Assembly: GCA_031385005.1 (NCBI GenBank)
Contig: JANNBB010000006.1
Span: 124,001 to 188,000, forward strand
Length of the DNA: 64,000 bases
DNA from: JADKIH01 sp031385005
GTDB taxonomy: Bacteria > Bacteroidota > Bacteroidia > AKYH767-A > 2013-40CM-41-45
Direction: 5' to 3'
Shown: positions 20,701-29,483 of the stretch, piece by piece
Numbering within the stretch: the first letter of the stretch is position 1
How the letters are laid out: each line of letters opens with the position of its first letter
Notes under the pieces: model-generated
Database searches by the model: none
What the model saw: only the letters and a program-made list of their open reading frames with translations
What the model was told of the DNA's origin: nothing
Position numbers and translations under genes: made by a program

Positions 20701-21467
20701 TTCCCGGTGCAACTAATTATAAAATTTTGTTGGGCACTACAAATCCACCGGTTCAGCAATTAACGATAACTTCCGACACATTTGCAATATCAGGCGGCTC
20801 TTTGCAGCCGTTAACTGATTACTATTGGACTCTTCAGCCTGGAAATGGTACAGGATTTAATTCATCTTGTAGTATTTTCCATTTTACAACAGAACCGCGT
20901 CCGAATTTTATTGTAATTCGCGCTTTCCTTCAAGGACTTTATAATACAACGACTCATAAAATGAATCGATATTTAAATCCTGCCGATACACTTACCGATA
21001 GTATAACCTTTGAAATGGTAAACACGCTAGATACTTTAACGGAGGTTTCAATTAACACTTTTATAAGCGAAAACGGATATATATCTTCTTTTATTCCTTT
21101 ATTTACAACTGGAGGAGAATATTATATAGTATTGAAACACAGAAATCATTTAGAAACCTGGAGCAGGCCATTTGTTTATGGCACAGATACTGTTTTTGAT
21201 TTTACAGACACTATTAATGAAGCCTATGCAAATAACATGAAACTGCTGGAAGCAAATACCTACGGGATTTTTTGTGGTGATGTTAATAAAGACAATTTTA
21301 TCAATGCACTGGATGTGACAACATCGGGAGTTGATGCAGCATCCTTTCAAACAGGTGTATTACGAAGCGATGTAAATTTTGACAAATATGTTGAATCCAT
21401 TGATTTAAGTATTATTGAAAATCAAGTTCCTTTATTATTAAGAAGAAAATGTCCTTTATCACCTTAA
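17742..21467 (+). CDS. Large modular secreted protein with Fn3-like, PPC-like and dockerin-like parts
   Basis: 1241 residues. Order: signal peptide (about 1-31), a beta-rich domain (about 35-240), two tandem Fn3-like modules of about 95 residues starting at 244 and 339 and clearly duplicated (both hold DVYFGTAA and STNQAGTTYN), a second beta-rich domain like the first (about 435-680), two pre-peptidase C-terminal-like domains starting near 684 and 824 (each with PDDDVWFKF or PDDDVWYKF), a third Fn3-like module (about 967-1053), and a C-terminal region with YYIVLKHRNHLETWS and two calcium-loop-like repeats, GDVNKDNFINALDV and SDVNFDKYVESIDL. It lacks the T9SS type A tail of its neighbours; this KHRN...DVN end is a common ending of Bacteroidota secreted proteins. 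Probably an adhesin or surface protein; no catalytic domain is seen. Confidence 0.8.
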   Translation: MKRTLLNGKVILFRSFLIVLVVVINSFKTNAAINTLGFSTVSGVVLDDTLSTTQLIGTNINNVAGGISAISSIGFTFAFNGTNYTHFSVNENGLMRLATSVAGPAVSMGATTANQLTANADFPKIAAYFDDLKTQTGTVRYKTTGIAPNRKMMVQWNVTVGTTLNCKFQVWLFETTNNFQFVYGTMPTNTANYSVGAASGTTDFGSVTVNTTFANSTVNFVTSNDLNQSTIASGNSFLFKAPPSCPILSSPAASATNIQPDNVVLTWTAGTSGTTTLYDVYFGTAASPPLVSTNQAGTTYNTGAIISNTVYFWKIIGKNGTVVSTSCSTLQFTTAVAPSCPILSYPASSAVEIPVANMVLSWSAGSTGTTNGYDVYFGTAANPPIVSTNQAGTTYNAGNLNSGTTYYWKVVGRNGAALSSGCTVQQFSTVKLSYQITRSTGVSYNSIATSGNSVSSWRNGSNTDDNLSNAVSIGFNFTYSGNSYSSFLASTNGFITLNTATAATGNTDFPYGYLNSALSDGNASSVSTLIIAPFYEDIYCQGNPGSLSGLNGSVKYSSSGTTGSRVLTIEWIAMEGFNSAGPNLNFQVKLYEGTNIIEFVYGQMDAYDGTMNLNYNYSCGLSATTLSSTPLAGELINQLIADTRSFGATPSSQILQVPECYSMLQFVPGTYSAYVPPASLIPVNDEKINAISLLVNTSPCLSICGNSYSSLHATASSGFTACPAGIPDDDVWFKFIPTNSNTLIKVIGSGNYDPTIQLYSSSSNTALLCGNSSFQTGTSETLNPTNLSVGQTYYVRVYERNAFSGTNSSGQFDICISATPLPPSNDDCANSISLSVTQNPVFVNGTSSLGATASSGIPTCNATNSTTPDDDVWYKFVAVNATETITVTGSTGFNPAIQLFSGSCASLSSIECVNYWGNAQTETLTQTGLTINATYFVRIFHAGSGPGSGSYTVAVTSPPPACTSTMLPPNDDLFVSLTNTTFYWDPVPGATNYKILLGTTNPPVQQLTITSDTFAISGGSLQPLTDYYWTLQPGNGTGFNSSCSIFHFTTEPRPNFIVIRAFLQGLYNTTTHKMNRYLNPADTLTDSITFEMVNTLDTLTEVSINTFISENGYISSFIPLFTTGGEYYIVLKHRNHLETWSRPFVYGTDTVFDFTDTINEAYANNMKLLEANTYGIFCGDVNKDNFINALDVTTSGVDAASFQTGVLRSDVNFDKYVESIDLSIIENQVPLLLRRKCPLSP

Positions 21468-21525
21468 ATGAATTTTATTTTATTCAAATTAAGTTAATGG
21501 ACAATTTAATAAAACGTTAATTTAA

Positions 21526-21568
21526 AAATGGGAATCAAGGTTTAAAAACCGATTCCCATTTTTTTTTA
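21526..21568 (+). terminator. Terminator after the large secreted protein
   Basis: Stem ATGGGAATC (21528-21536) pairs with GATTCCCAT (21551-21559), extended by an inner GG/CC, followed by eight or more T. Confidence 0.85.
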
Positions 21569-21666
21569 TAAAAAATAGCATAAAATAAGCACTTAAACTA
21601 CTTTAATTTAAAACACGAATACTTGCTTTTTATTTCAATGAGAATTAGACTAATTTGCATGCAAAT

Positions 21667-22818
21667 ATGCTTTTGAAATCGTTAAGTTTTGAAAATTGCA
21701 ATATATCCATTTATAATTCAATGAATGATGAATTGCTGCAGCATTGGAGTAAAATACCAAGCAGTTCATTAAACCCTTTTTATTTAAAATTCATTGAAGA
21801 CTCAAAACCTTTGGATCTTGATTTTAGATATTTAGTAATTGAAAAAAAAAACGGAGAATTGACTCAGCTATGCGGTTGTCTTTATTTTCAAATATTAAGT
21901 ACATCCACTAAAAATTTCAGTTTTGGATCTAATCAAATTTTAAAATTATTTTCAAAGCTGTTTTTTTCATTACGTTCATTTAAAATATTAGTCTGCGGAA
22001 ATCTTTTCACTGTGAATCATCCATCCATTTGGTTTGATAAGGAAAAAATTACCTTAAAAGAAATAATAAATATACTAGGTACATCTATTCAGGAATTTAA
22101 AAGCGATGTTGTGATTTTAAAAGACATGGATTCTGAATTCATGGAAAAAGACATGTTACACTTCGGCTGGAAAAAGTATTTTGATGATCTAACGATGGAG
22201 TTAACCATCACCGATTCCTGGAAGAGCTTAGACGAATATGTTAACAATCTTACTAAAAAATACAAAAAACGAGCACAGAAAATTATATTAGCAGGACAGG
22301 ACCTAGTTCGTAAAAACCTTACTGCTGATGAAATAGCGTTACAGCAAAAAAATATTTTTAAGCTATTTGAAAATGTTTCCAAAAAGCAATTGGTCAGAAT
22401 GGGATTAATCCGATCTGCTTATTTTTATGAATACAAAAAAAGATTTCCTGAGAAATTTTCATTGACCGGATATTATTTTAGGGAAGAATTAGTCGCTTTC
22501 TCCACATTTATAGAAAGAGGAGAAATTTTAGAAATGCATTATATTGGAATTGACTACGATTACAATAAACAGTATATGTTATATTTTAATATTTTGATGG
22601 ATGGAATAAAGGAAGCAATTGATAAAAAGAAAAAAATACTCGAATTAGGCAGGACTGCCAAGGAGGCAAAAGCTAATTTGGGTGGCATTCCGGTGTATTT
22701 CAACGACTACTATCAGACTCATGGTAGGTTTACAGGCTGGTTGGTCGACAAAATCGTAACATATTGTTTAACAGTAATGAGCAGAGAGGGTATTGAGAGA
22801 AATCCTATAAAAAAATGA
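21667..22818 (+). CDS. GNAT/FemAB-like N-acyltransferase-fold protein
   Basis: 383 residues from the ATG at 21667; a TTG four codons upstream lies within a TAATTTG box and is unlikely. The fold reads as an acyl-CoA N-acyltransferase of the FemAB/peptidoglycan-type: a basic helix after the central strand (YVNNLTKKYKKRAQKI, about 194-209), then LTGYYFREELVAFSTFIERG (about 265-284) and the late motif ILELGRTAKEAKANLGG (about 333-349) that resembles the cofactor-side motif of such enzymes. No signal peptide or membrane span. Substrate unknown; it could aminoacylate or acylate a cell-surface precursor or lipid. The next gene, 42 bases downstream, has its own promoter box. Confidence 0.55.
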   Translation: MLLKSLSFENCNISIYNSMNDELLQHWSKIPSSSLNPFYLKFIEDSKPLDLDFRYLVIEKKNGELTQLCGCLYFQILSTSTKNFSFGSNQILKLFSKLFFSLRSFKILVCGNLFTVNHPSIWFDKEKITLKEIINILGTSIQEFKSDVVILKDMDSEFMEKDMLHFGWKKYFDDLTMELTITDSWKSLDEYVNNLTKKYKKRAQKIILAGQDLVRKNLTADEIALQQKNIFKLFENVSKKQLVRMGLIRSAYFYEYKKRFPEKFSLTGYYFREELVAFSTFIERGEILEMHYIGIDYDYNKQYMLYFNILMDGIKEAIDKKKKILELGRTAKEAKANLGGIPVYFNDYYQTHGRFTGWLVDKIVTYCLTVMSREGIERNPIKK

Positions 22819-22847
22819 ATATCCCATTTTTATTCATGAAATAAATA

Positions 22848-22855
22848 TAAATTTG
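22848..22855 (+). promoter_or_regulatory. TAnnTTTG box five bases before a start codon
   Basis: TAAATTTG is an exact -7 element. It ends five bases before the ATG at 22861, so any message from it would be leaderless or nearly so. No clear -33 element. Confidence 0.55.
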
Positions 22856-22860
22856 TGCTT

Positions 22861-23406
22861 ATGATTAATCAAGACGCTAATAATTCAAAACAGTTCTTTT
22901 TTGCAGTAATTATTATTTTATTGGCTGCTCTAACTCGTTTCATACCCCACCCCTTTAACTTTACAGCAATTGGTGCTATTGCTTTGTTTTCAGGAGCCAA
23001 TATCAGAGATCGTAAATATGCCTTTCTGATTCCAATAACAATAATGTTTTTAAGTGATTTAATAATCGGATTTCATTTTAGTATTCTTCCTGTTTATGCT
23101 TGTTTTTCATTTGCCGTTTGGATGGGCATTCTTATTCGTGAGAAACAAAATTTCAAAACCATTATTTCCTCCTCTATTCTTTCTTCATTGGTTTTCTTTC
23201 TGATTACTAACCTTCCACTTTGGTATTTGGATCTAAAGCTTTATCCGATGACAATTGAAGGTACATTAACCAGCTATCAAATGGCTTTACCATTTTTCAG
23301 AAATCAGGTTATTGGCGATCTTTTTTATAACGCTATTCTTTTCAGCACTTTTTACCTTTATTTTCAAAAAACAGCTTGGTTAAAAGCAGATAAGATTAAA
23401 AGATAA
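22861..23406 (+). CDS. Small integral membrane protein, DUF6580-like
   Basis: 181 residues from the ATG at 22861 (a GTG two codons earlier overlaps the promoter box). About five hydrophobic segments: 10-25, 33-43, 54-70, 72-88 and 101-118, with another near the end. The sequence RFIPHPFNFTAIGAIALFSGANIRDRKYAFLIP is typical of the DUF6580 family, whose layout resembles ECF-type S components (substrate-binding membrane subunits). A transport role is inferred only; no energising module is nearby and no substrate can be named. Confidence 0.6.
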   Translation: MINQDANNSKQFFFAVIIILLAALTRFIPHPFNFTAIGAIALFSGANIRDRKYAFLIPITIMFLSDLIIGFHFSILPVYACFSFAVWMGILIREKQNFKTIISSSILSSLVFFLITNLPLWYLDLKLYPMTIEGTLTSYQMALPFFRNQVIGDLFYNAILFSTFYLYFQKTAWLKADKIKR

Positions 23407-23423
23407 CTAATATAAAAAAACAA

Positions 23424-23443
23424 TCCGGCCTTACGGGGCCGGA
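23424..23443 (+). terminator. GC-rich hairpin after the DUF6580-like gene
   Basis: TCCGGCC (23424-23430) pairs perfectly with GGCCGGA (23437-23443), loop TTACGG. Only a loose T-rich tail follows, so it may be a weak terminator or a message-stabilising hairpin. Confidence 0.5.
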
Positions 23444-23773
23444 ATATTTCTTCAACTTTTTATCGTTGAATTGGATTAATCAATCTTACGGGATTGTTAT
23501 AAAAGGTTTTTCAATTTCAAAGTGTTTTTCCGTATCCTATTACACCTCTTTTCATTCAATTGATACTCGCTTTTCATATAAAATCTGACAATTGAAAAAA
23601 ATTTTAGAAAATTGAGAAATTTTTGGTTTACAGGACTAATTATTTGAAAATTCGATAAAAACGAAGTTTTTAAAAAAATAATTGACCTACAGTTTTGAAA
23701 GACTTACATAATATAATTGATATGAGGGACCGGATAATAGATAATTGCTTTAAATATCTCAAGAGCCCTGTTA
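23444..23773. other. 330-base AT-rich region without a gene
   Basis: No credible ORF, RNA or exact promoter pair is visible. It must contain the promoter of the propeller gene that follows. Confidence 0.4.
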
Positions 23774-26026
23774 ATGAATCTCAAAATCTCCATACTTCTT
23801 CTGATGCTTCTGGCAACCTGCCATCAGGGAATAGATGCCGCGGCACCACCGGCAATGGAGTGGCAAAGATGTCTGGGAGGTAGTTTATTAGATAATCCGG
23901 GCGAAATGATTCGTTCAAAAGATGGAAATATCCTTTTGGTAGCCAATACAACATCACATAATGGCGACATTACCAGCTTCCATGGATCCACCGATATCTG
24001 GTTGACAAAACTAGATAGTACCGGTAATATAATTTGGGAGAAGTCCTTTGGAGGCAGTTCAACAGATATTGCTACCGGCCTACTTGAATTATCAAACGGA
24101 AATCTCATCCTTACCGGATATAGTTCATCTGCAAATGGGGATTTCCCAAGCAATAGAGGAAATTTTGATGCCTTTATTATTTGCACAGATAACCATGGTA
24201 ACATTCAATGGTCCCGGGTATTTGGAGGATCATTGCCTGACCTCATTTATTCATGTATTCAATCATCGGATGGTGGATTTATCCTCGGCGGAGGTTCATA
24301 TTCAAGTAATGGAAATCTAACTCAAAATAATGGTGAACAGGATATCTGGCTTTTAAAAACGGATTGTAACGGTAATCTACTATGGCAGATATCTGTTGGC
24401 GGTAACCGATTAGATGTATGTTATTCATTAGAACAAGACGACAATGGAAATATCTATGCTTGTGGCACAAGTAATTCATCCAGCGGAAATGTAATTGCAA
24501 CACATGGTAATTATGATTTATGTGTTTCTAAATTCGATGTCAACGGAAATCCATTGTGGAGCAATACTTATGGAGGGAGCGAATATGAAACAGCACAAAC
24601 AATATTAATAGATTCGCAAAAGAAAATATTCATTGGTGGATATTCTCTGTCGTCAAATGGTGATTTAACAGGAAATTTCGGAATGGGTGACAGTTGGCTC
24701 ATCAGGATCAATTCGAATGGAAATTTGTTGGATCAAATAAATATGGGTGGTAGTGGAAATGATTATTTGTTCTCCATTTTAGAAACAACTGATGGCGGCT
24801 ATTTGTTTGCATCCGGTAGTGGATCCGGCGACTTTCAAGTTAACAACCCGCTAGGTGCGGAAGATATTTGGCTGATGAAAGCGGATTCGGCCATGAATTT
24901 TGAATGGAGCAAAAATTTCGGAGGAACGGGAAATGAAAGACCGTTATGTGTCATTCCAAACAGTCAGGATGGTTTTTTAATTGCAGGTTATACCTTCAGC
25001 AATAACAACGATGTTAGCGGTGGACATGGATCTTCAGATATCTGGTTGCTTAATCTTGCCTGTTTGCAACCCCTTGCATTTTTCACCACGCCACCTACTA
25101 TTTGCATAAACAGCACACTTCCGTTAATAGATCAATCACATGCCGGCTCAACTTATAATTGGCTGTTAAATAATACTTCTATTTCTACCCTTAGAAATTC
25201 TACTGTATCGTTAATCAATACTGGTTATCAGCATTTGACATTAAATGTTCAAACCTGTACATTTTCTTCTTCTTATAATGTGGATGTATATGTTTACAAC
25301 TGCAACCTTCCGCAAATAGCAATTACTTCAAGTGATAAAAGCATTTGTGCGGGCGATGAAATAATGTTCTCAGATGCATCTACAAATGCTTCTTCCTGGT
25401 TATGGACGTTCCCGGGTGGTAATCCATCGTCTTCCATTTTACAAAACCCAACTGTACAGTATAATCAAGCGGGGACATATAGCGTATACCTTACTGCTAC
25501 AAATGCTTATGGAGATCAGTCAGTAACAAAGTATAATTATATTACTGTAAATCAACTACCGATGAAGCCGGAAATTACTATTCAAGGTAATTTACTTTTA
25601 TCGTCTCCGGCTGTCCATTATCAATGGTTCGTGAGTAGTCAACCTATTTTATCGGCTCAATCACAAAATTATCATGCAGCTACAGGTGGGTATTATTCAG
25701 TTCAAATAGAAGACATCAATGGGTGTAGTTCAGAATCTGATTCTATTTATTATACCATGACAAGCACAATAGATCAGTCATTAATAGAAACTGTATCTGT
25801 GTTTTATAATATTTCAACAAAAGAAATTGATTTAATTTTTTCTCAACCTTTAAATGGCAAAATAAAACTTTTCAGTTCGAGTGGACAACTTTTAAAAGAA
25901 ATCATTTTCACAAAAAGTAAACAAAGTTTATCCGTTGGTATCGATGAGGTACCGGTCGGAATTTACCACGTTTTCCTACAAACGGAAAATGCAGGTTCCT
26001 TCAGCAAATCAATAATTAAACTCTAA
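23774..26026 (+). CDS. Secreted seven-repeat beta-propeller protein with PKD and T9SS domains
   Basis: 750 residues: signal peptide (about 1-23), then seven consecutive repeats of about 58 residues (roughly 28-432), each built as W..S.GG....D, a DGG.ILxG strand, a NGD loop, D.WL.K.D and GN. Seven units of this size fit one seven-bladed beta-propeller (SBBP-like). Next come an Ig-like stretch, a PKD-type domain (about 515-595, SWLWTFPGGNPSSS ... YLTATNAYG), and a C-terminal T9SS type A sorting domain (about 670-750, ending SKSIIKL). The expected location is the cell surface or outside. Ligand unknown. A close relative of the same design lies at 50417. No enzyme motif seen. Confidence 0.82.
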   Translation: MNLKISILLLMLLATCHQGIDAAAPPAMEWQRCLGGSLLDNPGEMIRSKDGNILLVANTTSHNGDITSFHGSTDIWLTKLDSTGNIIWEKSFGGSSTDIATGLLELSNGNLILTGYSSSANGDFPSNRGNFDAFIICTDNHGNIQWSRVFGGSLPDLIYSCIQSSDGGFILGGGSYSSNGNLTQNNGEQDIWLLKTDCNGNLLWQISVGGNRLDVCYSLEQDDNGNIYACGTSNSSSGNVIATHGNYDLCVSKFDVNGNPLWSNTYGGSEYETAQTILIDSQKKIFIGGYSLSSNGDLTGNFGMGDSWLIRINSNGNLLDQINMGGSGNDYLFSILETTDGGYLFASGSGSGDFQVNNPLGAEDIWLMKADSAMNFEWSKNFGGTGNERPLCVIPNSQDGFLIAGYTFSNNNDVSGGHGSSDIWLLNLACLQPLAFFTTPPTICINSTLPLIDQSHAGSTYNWLLNNTSISTLRNSTVSLINTGYQHLTLNVQTCTFSSSYNVDVYVYNCNLPQIAITSSDKSICAGDEIMFSDASTNASSWLWTFPGGNPSSSILQNPTVQYNQAGTYSVYLTATNAYGDQSVTKYNYITVNQLPMKPEITIQGNLLLSSPAVHYQWFVSSQPILSAQSQNYHAATGGYYSVQIEDINGCSSESDSIYYTMTSTIDQSLIETVSVFYNISTKEIDLIFSQPLNGKIKLFSSSGQLLKEIIFTKSKQSLSVGIDEVPVGIYHVFLQTENAGSFSKSIIKL

Positions 26027-26036
26027 AAACTCAAAT

Positions 26037-26147
26037 ATGATGACTTGGTTCTCAGCCTTAGCAATTATTATTATTTTAGCAGGATTCGTAGCTCTTGTGA
26101 TTGAAAGTAAAATTTTACCAACTAAAACGAGTAAGGGAGAGGAATAA
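26037..26147 (+). CDS. Possible 36-residue single-span membrane protein
   Basis: ATG ATG at 26037-26042, stop TAA at 26145. The product has a hydrophobic helix (about residues 5-22, FSALAIIIILAGFVALVI) and a polar charged tail ESKILPTKTSKGEE. It starts 10 bases after the stop of the propeller gene on the same strand, so it could be co-transcribed, and stops 13 bases before the convergent AIM24 gene. The composition is that of many small bacterial membrane proteins. Not recognised; with so short an ORF chance cannot be excluded. Confidence 0.45.
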   Translation: MMTWFSALAIIIILAGFVALVIESKILPTKTSKGEE

Positions 26148-26160
26148 TATCTCGCAGGGA

Positions 26161-26919
26161 TTATTTGTTACCGCTGATAAATCCGCCTAACAACCCTCCT
26201 ATCCCTCTGGTTTCATCCTTTCTGCCAACCCAACCGGAAGCAGAAATGATACGATCAGCGAGACGGGAAAAAGGAAGAGTCTGCAGGTAGACAACACCCG
26301 GACCGGTAAGCTGAGCGAGGAACAATCCTTCACCACCAAAGAGTACGTTTTTAAAACCTCCTACAAACTGAATATCATAGTCGACGGAGGGTTGAAATGC
26401 AACGAGACAACCCGTATCTACGCGAAGTCGTTCGTTAGCTTTCAGTTCTTTTTTTAAAACCGTACCACCTGCGTGAATGAAGACCTTCCCATCCCCGGAA
26501 AGACGTTGAAGAATAAAACCTTCTCCTCCGAAAAATCCTGCACCCAATCGTTTGGTAAATTCTACGCTAATTTCTACTCCTTGCGCGGCACATAAAAAAC
26601 CGTCACGCTGGCAGAGGAAATTACCGCCGAGTTCAGCCAGGTTTAAGGGAATAATTTTTCCCGGATAAGGTGCAGCAAAAGTAACAGAACGCTTTACGGT
26701 TCCGTTATTCAGAAAACTGGTTATAAAGAAATTCTCTCCTGAGACAATTCTTTTTAATCCGGAGAAAATTCCGCCTTCAGCAGAAGTCTGCATTTCTATT
26801 CCTTCTTCCATGCTTAGCATGGCTCCAATTTCAGCACGAACTGCTTCGGCAGGATCGAGTTCAATTTGGACGGCTTGCATGTCATCGCCATGGATAATGA
26901 AATCTATATCGTGTGCCAT
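26161..26919 (-). CDS. AIM24/TIGR00266-family protein
   Basis: 252 residues of the AIM24 (TIGR00266) family, a beta-rich fold of unknown molecular function. Marks are the N-terminal VQIELDPAEAVRAEIGAMLSMEEGIEMQT, the middle FFITSFLNNG and AAPYPGKIIPLNL, the repeated GGEGFILQRLSGDGKVFIHAGG / GGEGLFLAQLTGPGVVYLQTLP, and a glycine-rich end IGGLLGGFISGN. No signal peptide, so it is probably cytoplasmic. It lies 7 bases downstream of the phosphohexomutase gene and is very likely its operon partner. Yeast Aim24 is mitochondrial; the bacterial role is not known. Confidence 0.85.
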   Translation of the reverse strand: MAHDIDFIIHGDDMQAVQIELDPAEAVRAEIGAMLSMEEGIEMQTSAEGGIFSGLKRIVSGENFFITSFLNNGTVKRSVTFAAPYPGKIIPLNLAELGGNFLCQRDGFLCAAQGVEISVEFTKRLGAGFFGGEGFILQRLSGDGKVFIHAGGTVLKKELKANERLRVDTGCLVAFQPSVDYDIQFVGGFKNVLFGGEGLFLAQLTGPGVVYLQTLPFSRLADRIISASGWVGRKDETRGIGGLLGGFISGNK

Positions 26920-26926
26920 TTATTTG

Positions 26927-28342
26927 TTAATTGTTTAGGAGTGTATGTTCAGCGGCTCTTAAAATTTCGAAAGCTCCCTCACGAGTAGACGATTCGGCAT
27001 AAGCACGGAGTACTGGTTCTGTTCCGGAAGCACGAATAAGGAGCCATTCGCTGTTGTTATCGTCGAAGAAGTATTTGTAACCATCGATACTCTCTACCCT
27101 CTTTACTTGATACTTACCAAAAGAATGGTAGGCATTTTTTGCAGTATTTTTTACGATTTCAGCCTTTACCTCTTCCTTTAAATGCATGTCATTTCTTTCA
27201 AAAGCAAAAGGACCAACGATGTCGTAAATCTCTTTTATTAACTCATCCAGCTTCTTTCCACTTTTAGCCATGAATTCCCAAATAACTAATCCCATCCATA
27301 TACCATCTCTCTCGGGAATATGACCTTTTATTGCTATACCTCCACTCTCTTCTCCTCCCAGAAGAACATCTTCATTCAACATAATTTCACAAATGTATTT
27401 GAACCCGATCTTAACTGTTTCTATTGGCAATCCATAGTGTTTGCAAAGTTTTTCGACTTTGGGAGTTGTAGAGAAAGCGGTACATACTTTACCTTTTAAT
27501 CCTTTATATTTTACGAGGTAATGAATCAATAATAAAATGATATGATGAGAGTCGATAAAATTTCCTTTCCCATCATACATGCCAATACGATCTGCGTCTC
27601 CATCGGTAACGAGCCCGCAATCGATGTTGCCTTTTTTGCGAATAAGCTCGCTGAATTCAATTAGGTTTTTATGAATTGGTTCAGGGGCCTGTCCCATGAA
27701 ACCCGGATTGTAATCGCAATGCAATTTTGTGATGTCCGGAAAAAGTCTTTTTATAACATTTTGTCCGGAACCATACATAGCATCGTAAGCCAGATTTAAT
27801 CCTGAATTACGAATAGCGTTTAAGTCAAAATTATTTTCAACGTGCTTGATATATTCGTCTTCCAAATTAATATATTTTAATTGACCGATGGCTATTAATT
27901 CATCCATCGACTTCGATTGAAAATCAACCATACATTTTTCAGGGATCAAATCTTCTACTTGTTGAACATTGGATGGTTGTAAAGGTCCTCCATAAGAACC
28001 CTTCAATTTAAAACCATTATAAGAAGGAGGATTGTGTGAAGCAGTAATAATAATTCCCAAATCACATTTATGGTTTACGGCTCCAAGAGAAATCATTGGT
28101 GTTGAAACAAATCCTCTTGCTGCAAGCACTTTGACACCTTTAGCACATAATACTTTTGAAACGGTTTCTGTAAACAATTCGCCACCAAAACGGCAATCGT
28201 TACCGACAACGACTACAGGATTTGGGTTTTTCTTCAGTAACCAATTGGCACATGCTTCACTAACACGTGCAACATTTTCAACGGTAAACTCTTGTGCAAT
28301 AATGGCTCTCCATCCATCTGTCCCAAATTTAATTTTTGTCAT
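26927..28342 (-). CDS. Phosphoglucomutase/phosphomannomutase family enzyme
   Basis: Alpha-D-phosphohexomutase that shifts phosphate between C1 and C6 of a hexose (or hexosamine). All four family sites are present: the phosphoserine loop TASHNPPSYNG with S102, the metal loop DGDADRIG with D247, D249 and D251, the sugar-recognition loop GGEESGG (329-335) and the phosphate loop RASGTEP (437-443). GEESGG does not by itself fix glucose, mannose or glucosamine as substrate. The 471 residues suit the bacterial PGM/PMM group rather than GlmM (about 445-450). Cytoplasmic, feeding cell-envelope sugar synthesis or glycogen use. First gene of a two-gene operon with the AIM24-type gene. Confidence 0.9.
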   Translation of the reverse strand: MTKIKFGTDGWRAIIAQEFTVENVARVSEACANWLLKKNPNPVVVVGNDCRFGGELFTETVSKVLCAKGVKVLAARGFVSTPMISLGAVNHKCDLGIIITASHNPPSYNGFKLKGSYGGPLQPSNVQQVEDLIPEKCMVDFQSKSMDELIAIGQLKYINLEDEYIKHVENNFDLNAIRNSGLNLAYDAMYGSGQNVIKRLFPDITKLHCDYNPGFMGQAPEPIHKNLIEFSELIRKKGNIDCGLVTDGDADRIGMYDGKGNFIDSHHIILLLIHYLVKYKGLKGKVCTAFSTTPKVEKLCKHYGLPIETVKIGFKYICEIMLNEDVLLGGEESGGIAIKGHIPERDGIWMGLVIWEFMAKSGKKLDELIKEIYDIVGPFAFERNDMHLKEEVKAEIVKNTAKNAYHSFGKYQVKRVESIDGYKYFFDDNNSEWLLIRASGTEPVLRAYAESSTREGAFEILRAAEHTLLNN

Positions 28343-28433
28343 AAACGGTTTAAAATAATTTTTGAAATTGAAATTGAAGTGTAAAATTAAAATTTATATC
28401 CAGATCTGCCTATAAAAAACAGGATTTTTTACT

Positions 28434-29483
28434 TTACGATCGTATTCCTCGTTTGTCTAATGCCTTTTGGAATTTTCTGGCATTTACCAGATGCTGTCCA
28501 TAATTGGAAGCGAAATTATGGTATCCGGAAAAATCTTCACGTGCACAAAAAAACATGTAAGGATGCTTGGTATAATTCAATACAGCATTTAAGGAAGAAG
28601 TAGTTGGCAGGCAAATAGGTCCAGGAGGAAGACCTTGGTATTTATAAGTATTATAAGGAGAATCGATAGCCTTGTAAACATTTAGAACCCGATTAATAGT
28701 AAAATCTCCTAGGGCATAAACGAGCGTGGGATCTGCTTCTAATTTCCATCCTTTATTCAGGCGATTAATATAAACCCCGGAAATAATATTTTTTTCGTCT
28801 TCTTTGTTTGATTCCAATTGAACAATCGACGCTATGACGGAAATCTCACTTGGCTTAAACCCGATGGAGTTTGCTTTAGCAAGACGTTGAGCTGTCCAAA
28901 ACCGTTCATATTCTTTTTTCATTCTTTTTAAAAACTTATCTGCGGAAGTATTCCAGTAAAACTCATAGGTGTCAGGAATAAACATCGATAAAATATTATC
29001 AGAAGTAAAGCCAAGTGTTTTCGTGTAATCATTGTCATTCATCAAGTTCAATATGGGTTGATTGCCGGCTTCAATTTGCTCGCTAATTCGTTTTGCCAAT
29101 TGTTCTTTTGTGCGGATATTATTAAATATTACCTGAACCGGAACCTGTTTGCCGGAGCGCAACATGGTAACAAGTTCTTTATTGTTCATCAGGGGTCTTA
29201 ATTCATATTTTCCGGCTTTGACATTGGAAACATATTTCATTTGATTGGCAGTCCAACGAAATGATTTTTCATCTTTTAATAAACTCTGCTGTTTTAAAAT
29301 CTGAACGACACCCTCAAAATCAGAACCTGTAGGAATAAATAAATAATGATTGTTACTATTAACGCCAACTATATTGGCGGTATAAATTCTTTTACCGATA
29401 ATAAAGGCAAAGATTCCAACGATTAGTACCAAAATACCAACGATTGACCAGGCAAGGCGAATAAATAACTTCTTCTTTTTCAT
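28434..29483 (-). CDS. mltG: MltG, endolytic peptidoglycan transglycosylase
   Basis: MltG cuts nascent glycan strands and sets their length. From the ATG at 29483 there are 349 residues; a TTG nine codons earlier is unlikely. A basic cytoplasmic tail (MKKKK) is followed by one membrane span (about 9-30), a LysM-like periplasmic part and the YceG domain. The catalytic Glu is E224 in IASIVQLESNKEDE, aligned with E218 of E. coli (SIVEKET), followed by VYINRLNKGWKLEADPTLVYALG and the late LPPGPICLPTTSSLNAVLNY. All conserved parts are present. It is alone on its strand, 92 bases downstream of the mutase operon start region. Confidence 0.93.
   Translation of the reverse strand: MKKKKLFIRLAWSIVGILVLIVGIFAFIIGKRIYTANIVGVNSNNHYLFIPTGSDFEGVVQILKQQSLLKDEKSFRWTANQMKYVSNVKAGKYELRPLMNNKELVTMLRSGKQVPVQVIFNNIRTKEQLAKRISEQIEAGNQPILNLMNDNDYTKTLGFTSDNILSMFIPDTYEFYWNTSADKFLKRMKKEYERFWTAQRLAKANSIGFKPSEISVIASIVQLESNKEDEKNIISGVYINRLNKGWKLEADPTLVYALGDFTINRVLNVYKAIDSPYNTYKYQGLPPGPICLPTTSSLNAVLNYTKHPYMFFCAREDFSGYHNFASNYGQHLVNARKFQKALDKRGIRS

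Noticed and set aside
21271..21467. Cellulosome dockerin
   Set aside because: The DVN calcium-loop ending is common in Bacteroidota secreted proteins, and no cohesin is present.
23695..23883. 62-residue plus ORF before the propeller gene
   Set aside because: Overlaps the signal peptide region of the real gene in another frame.
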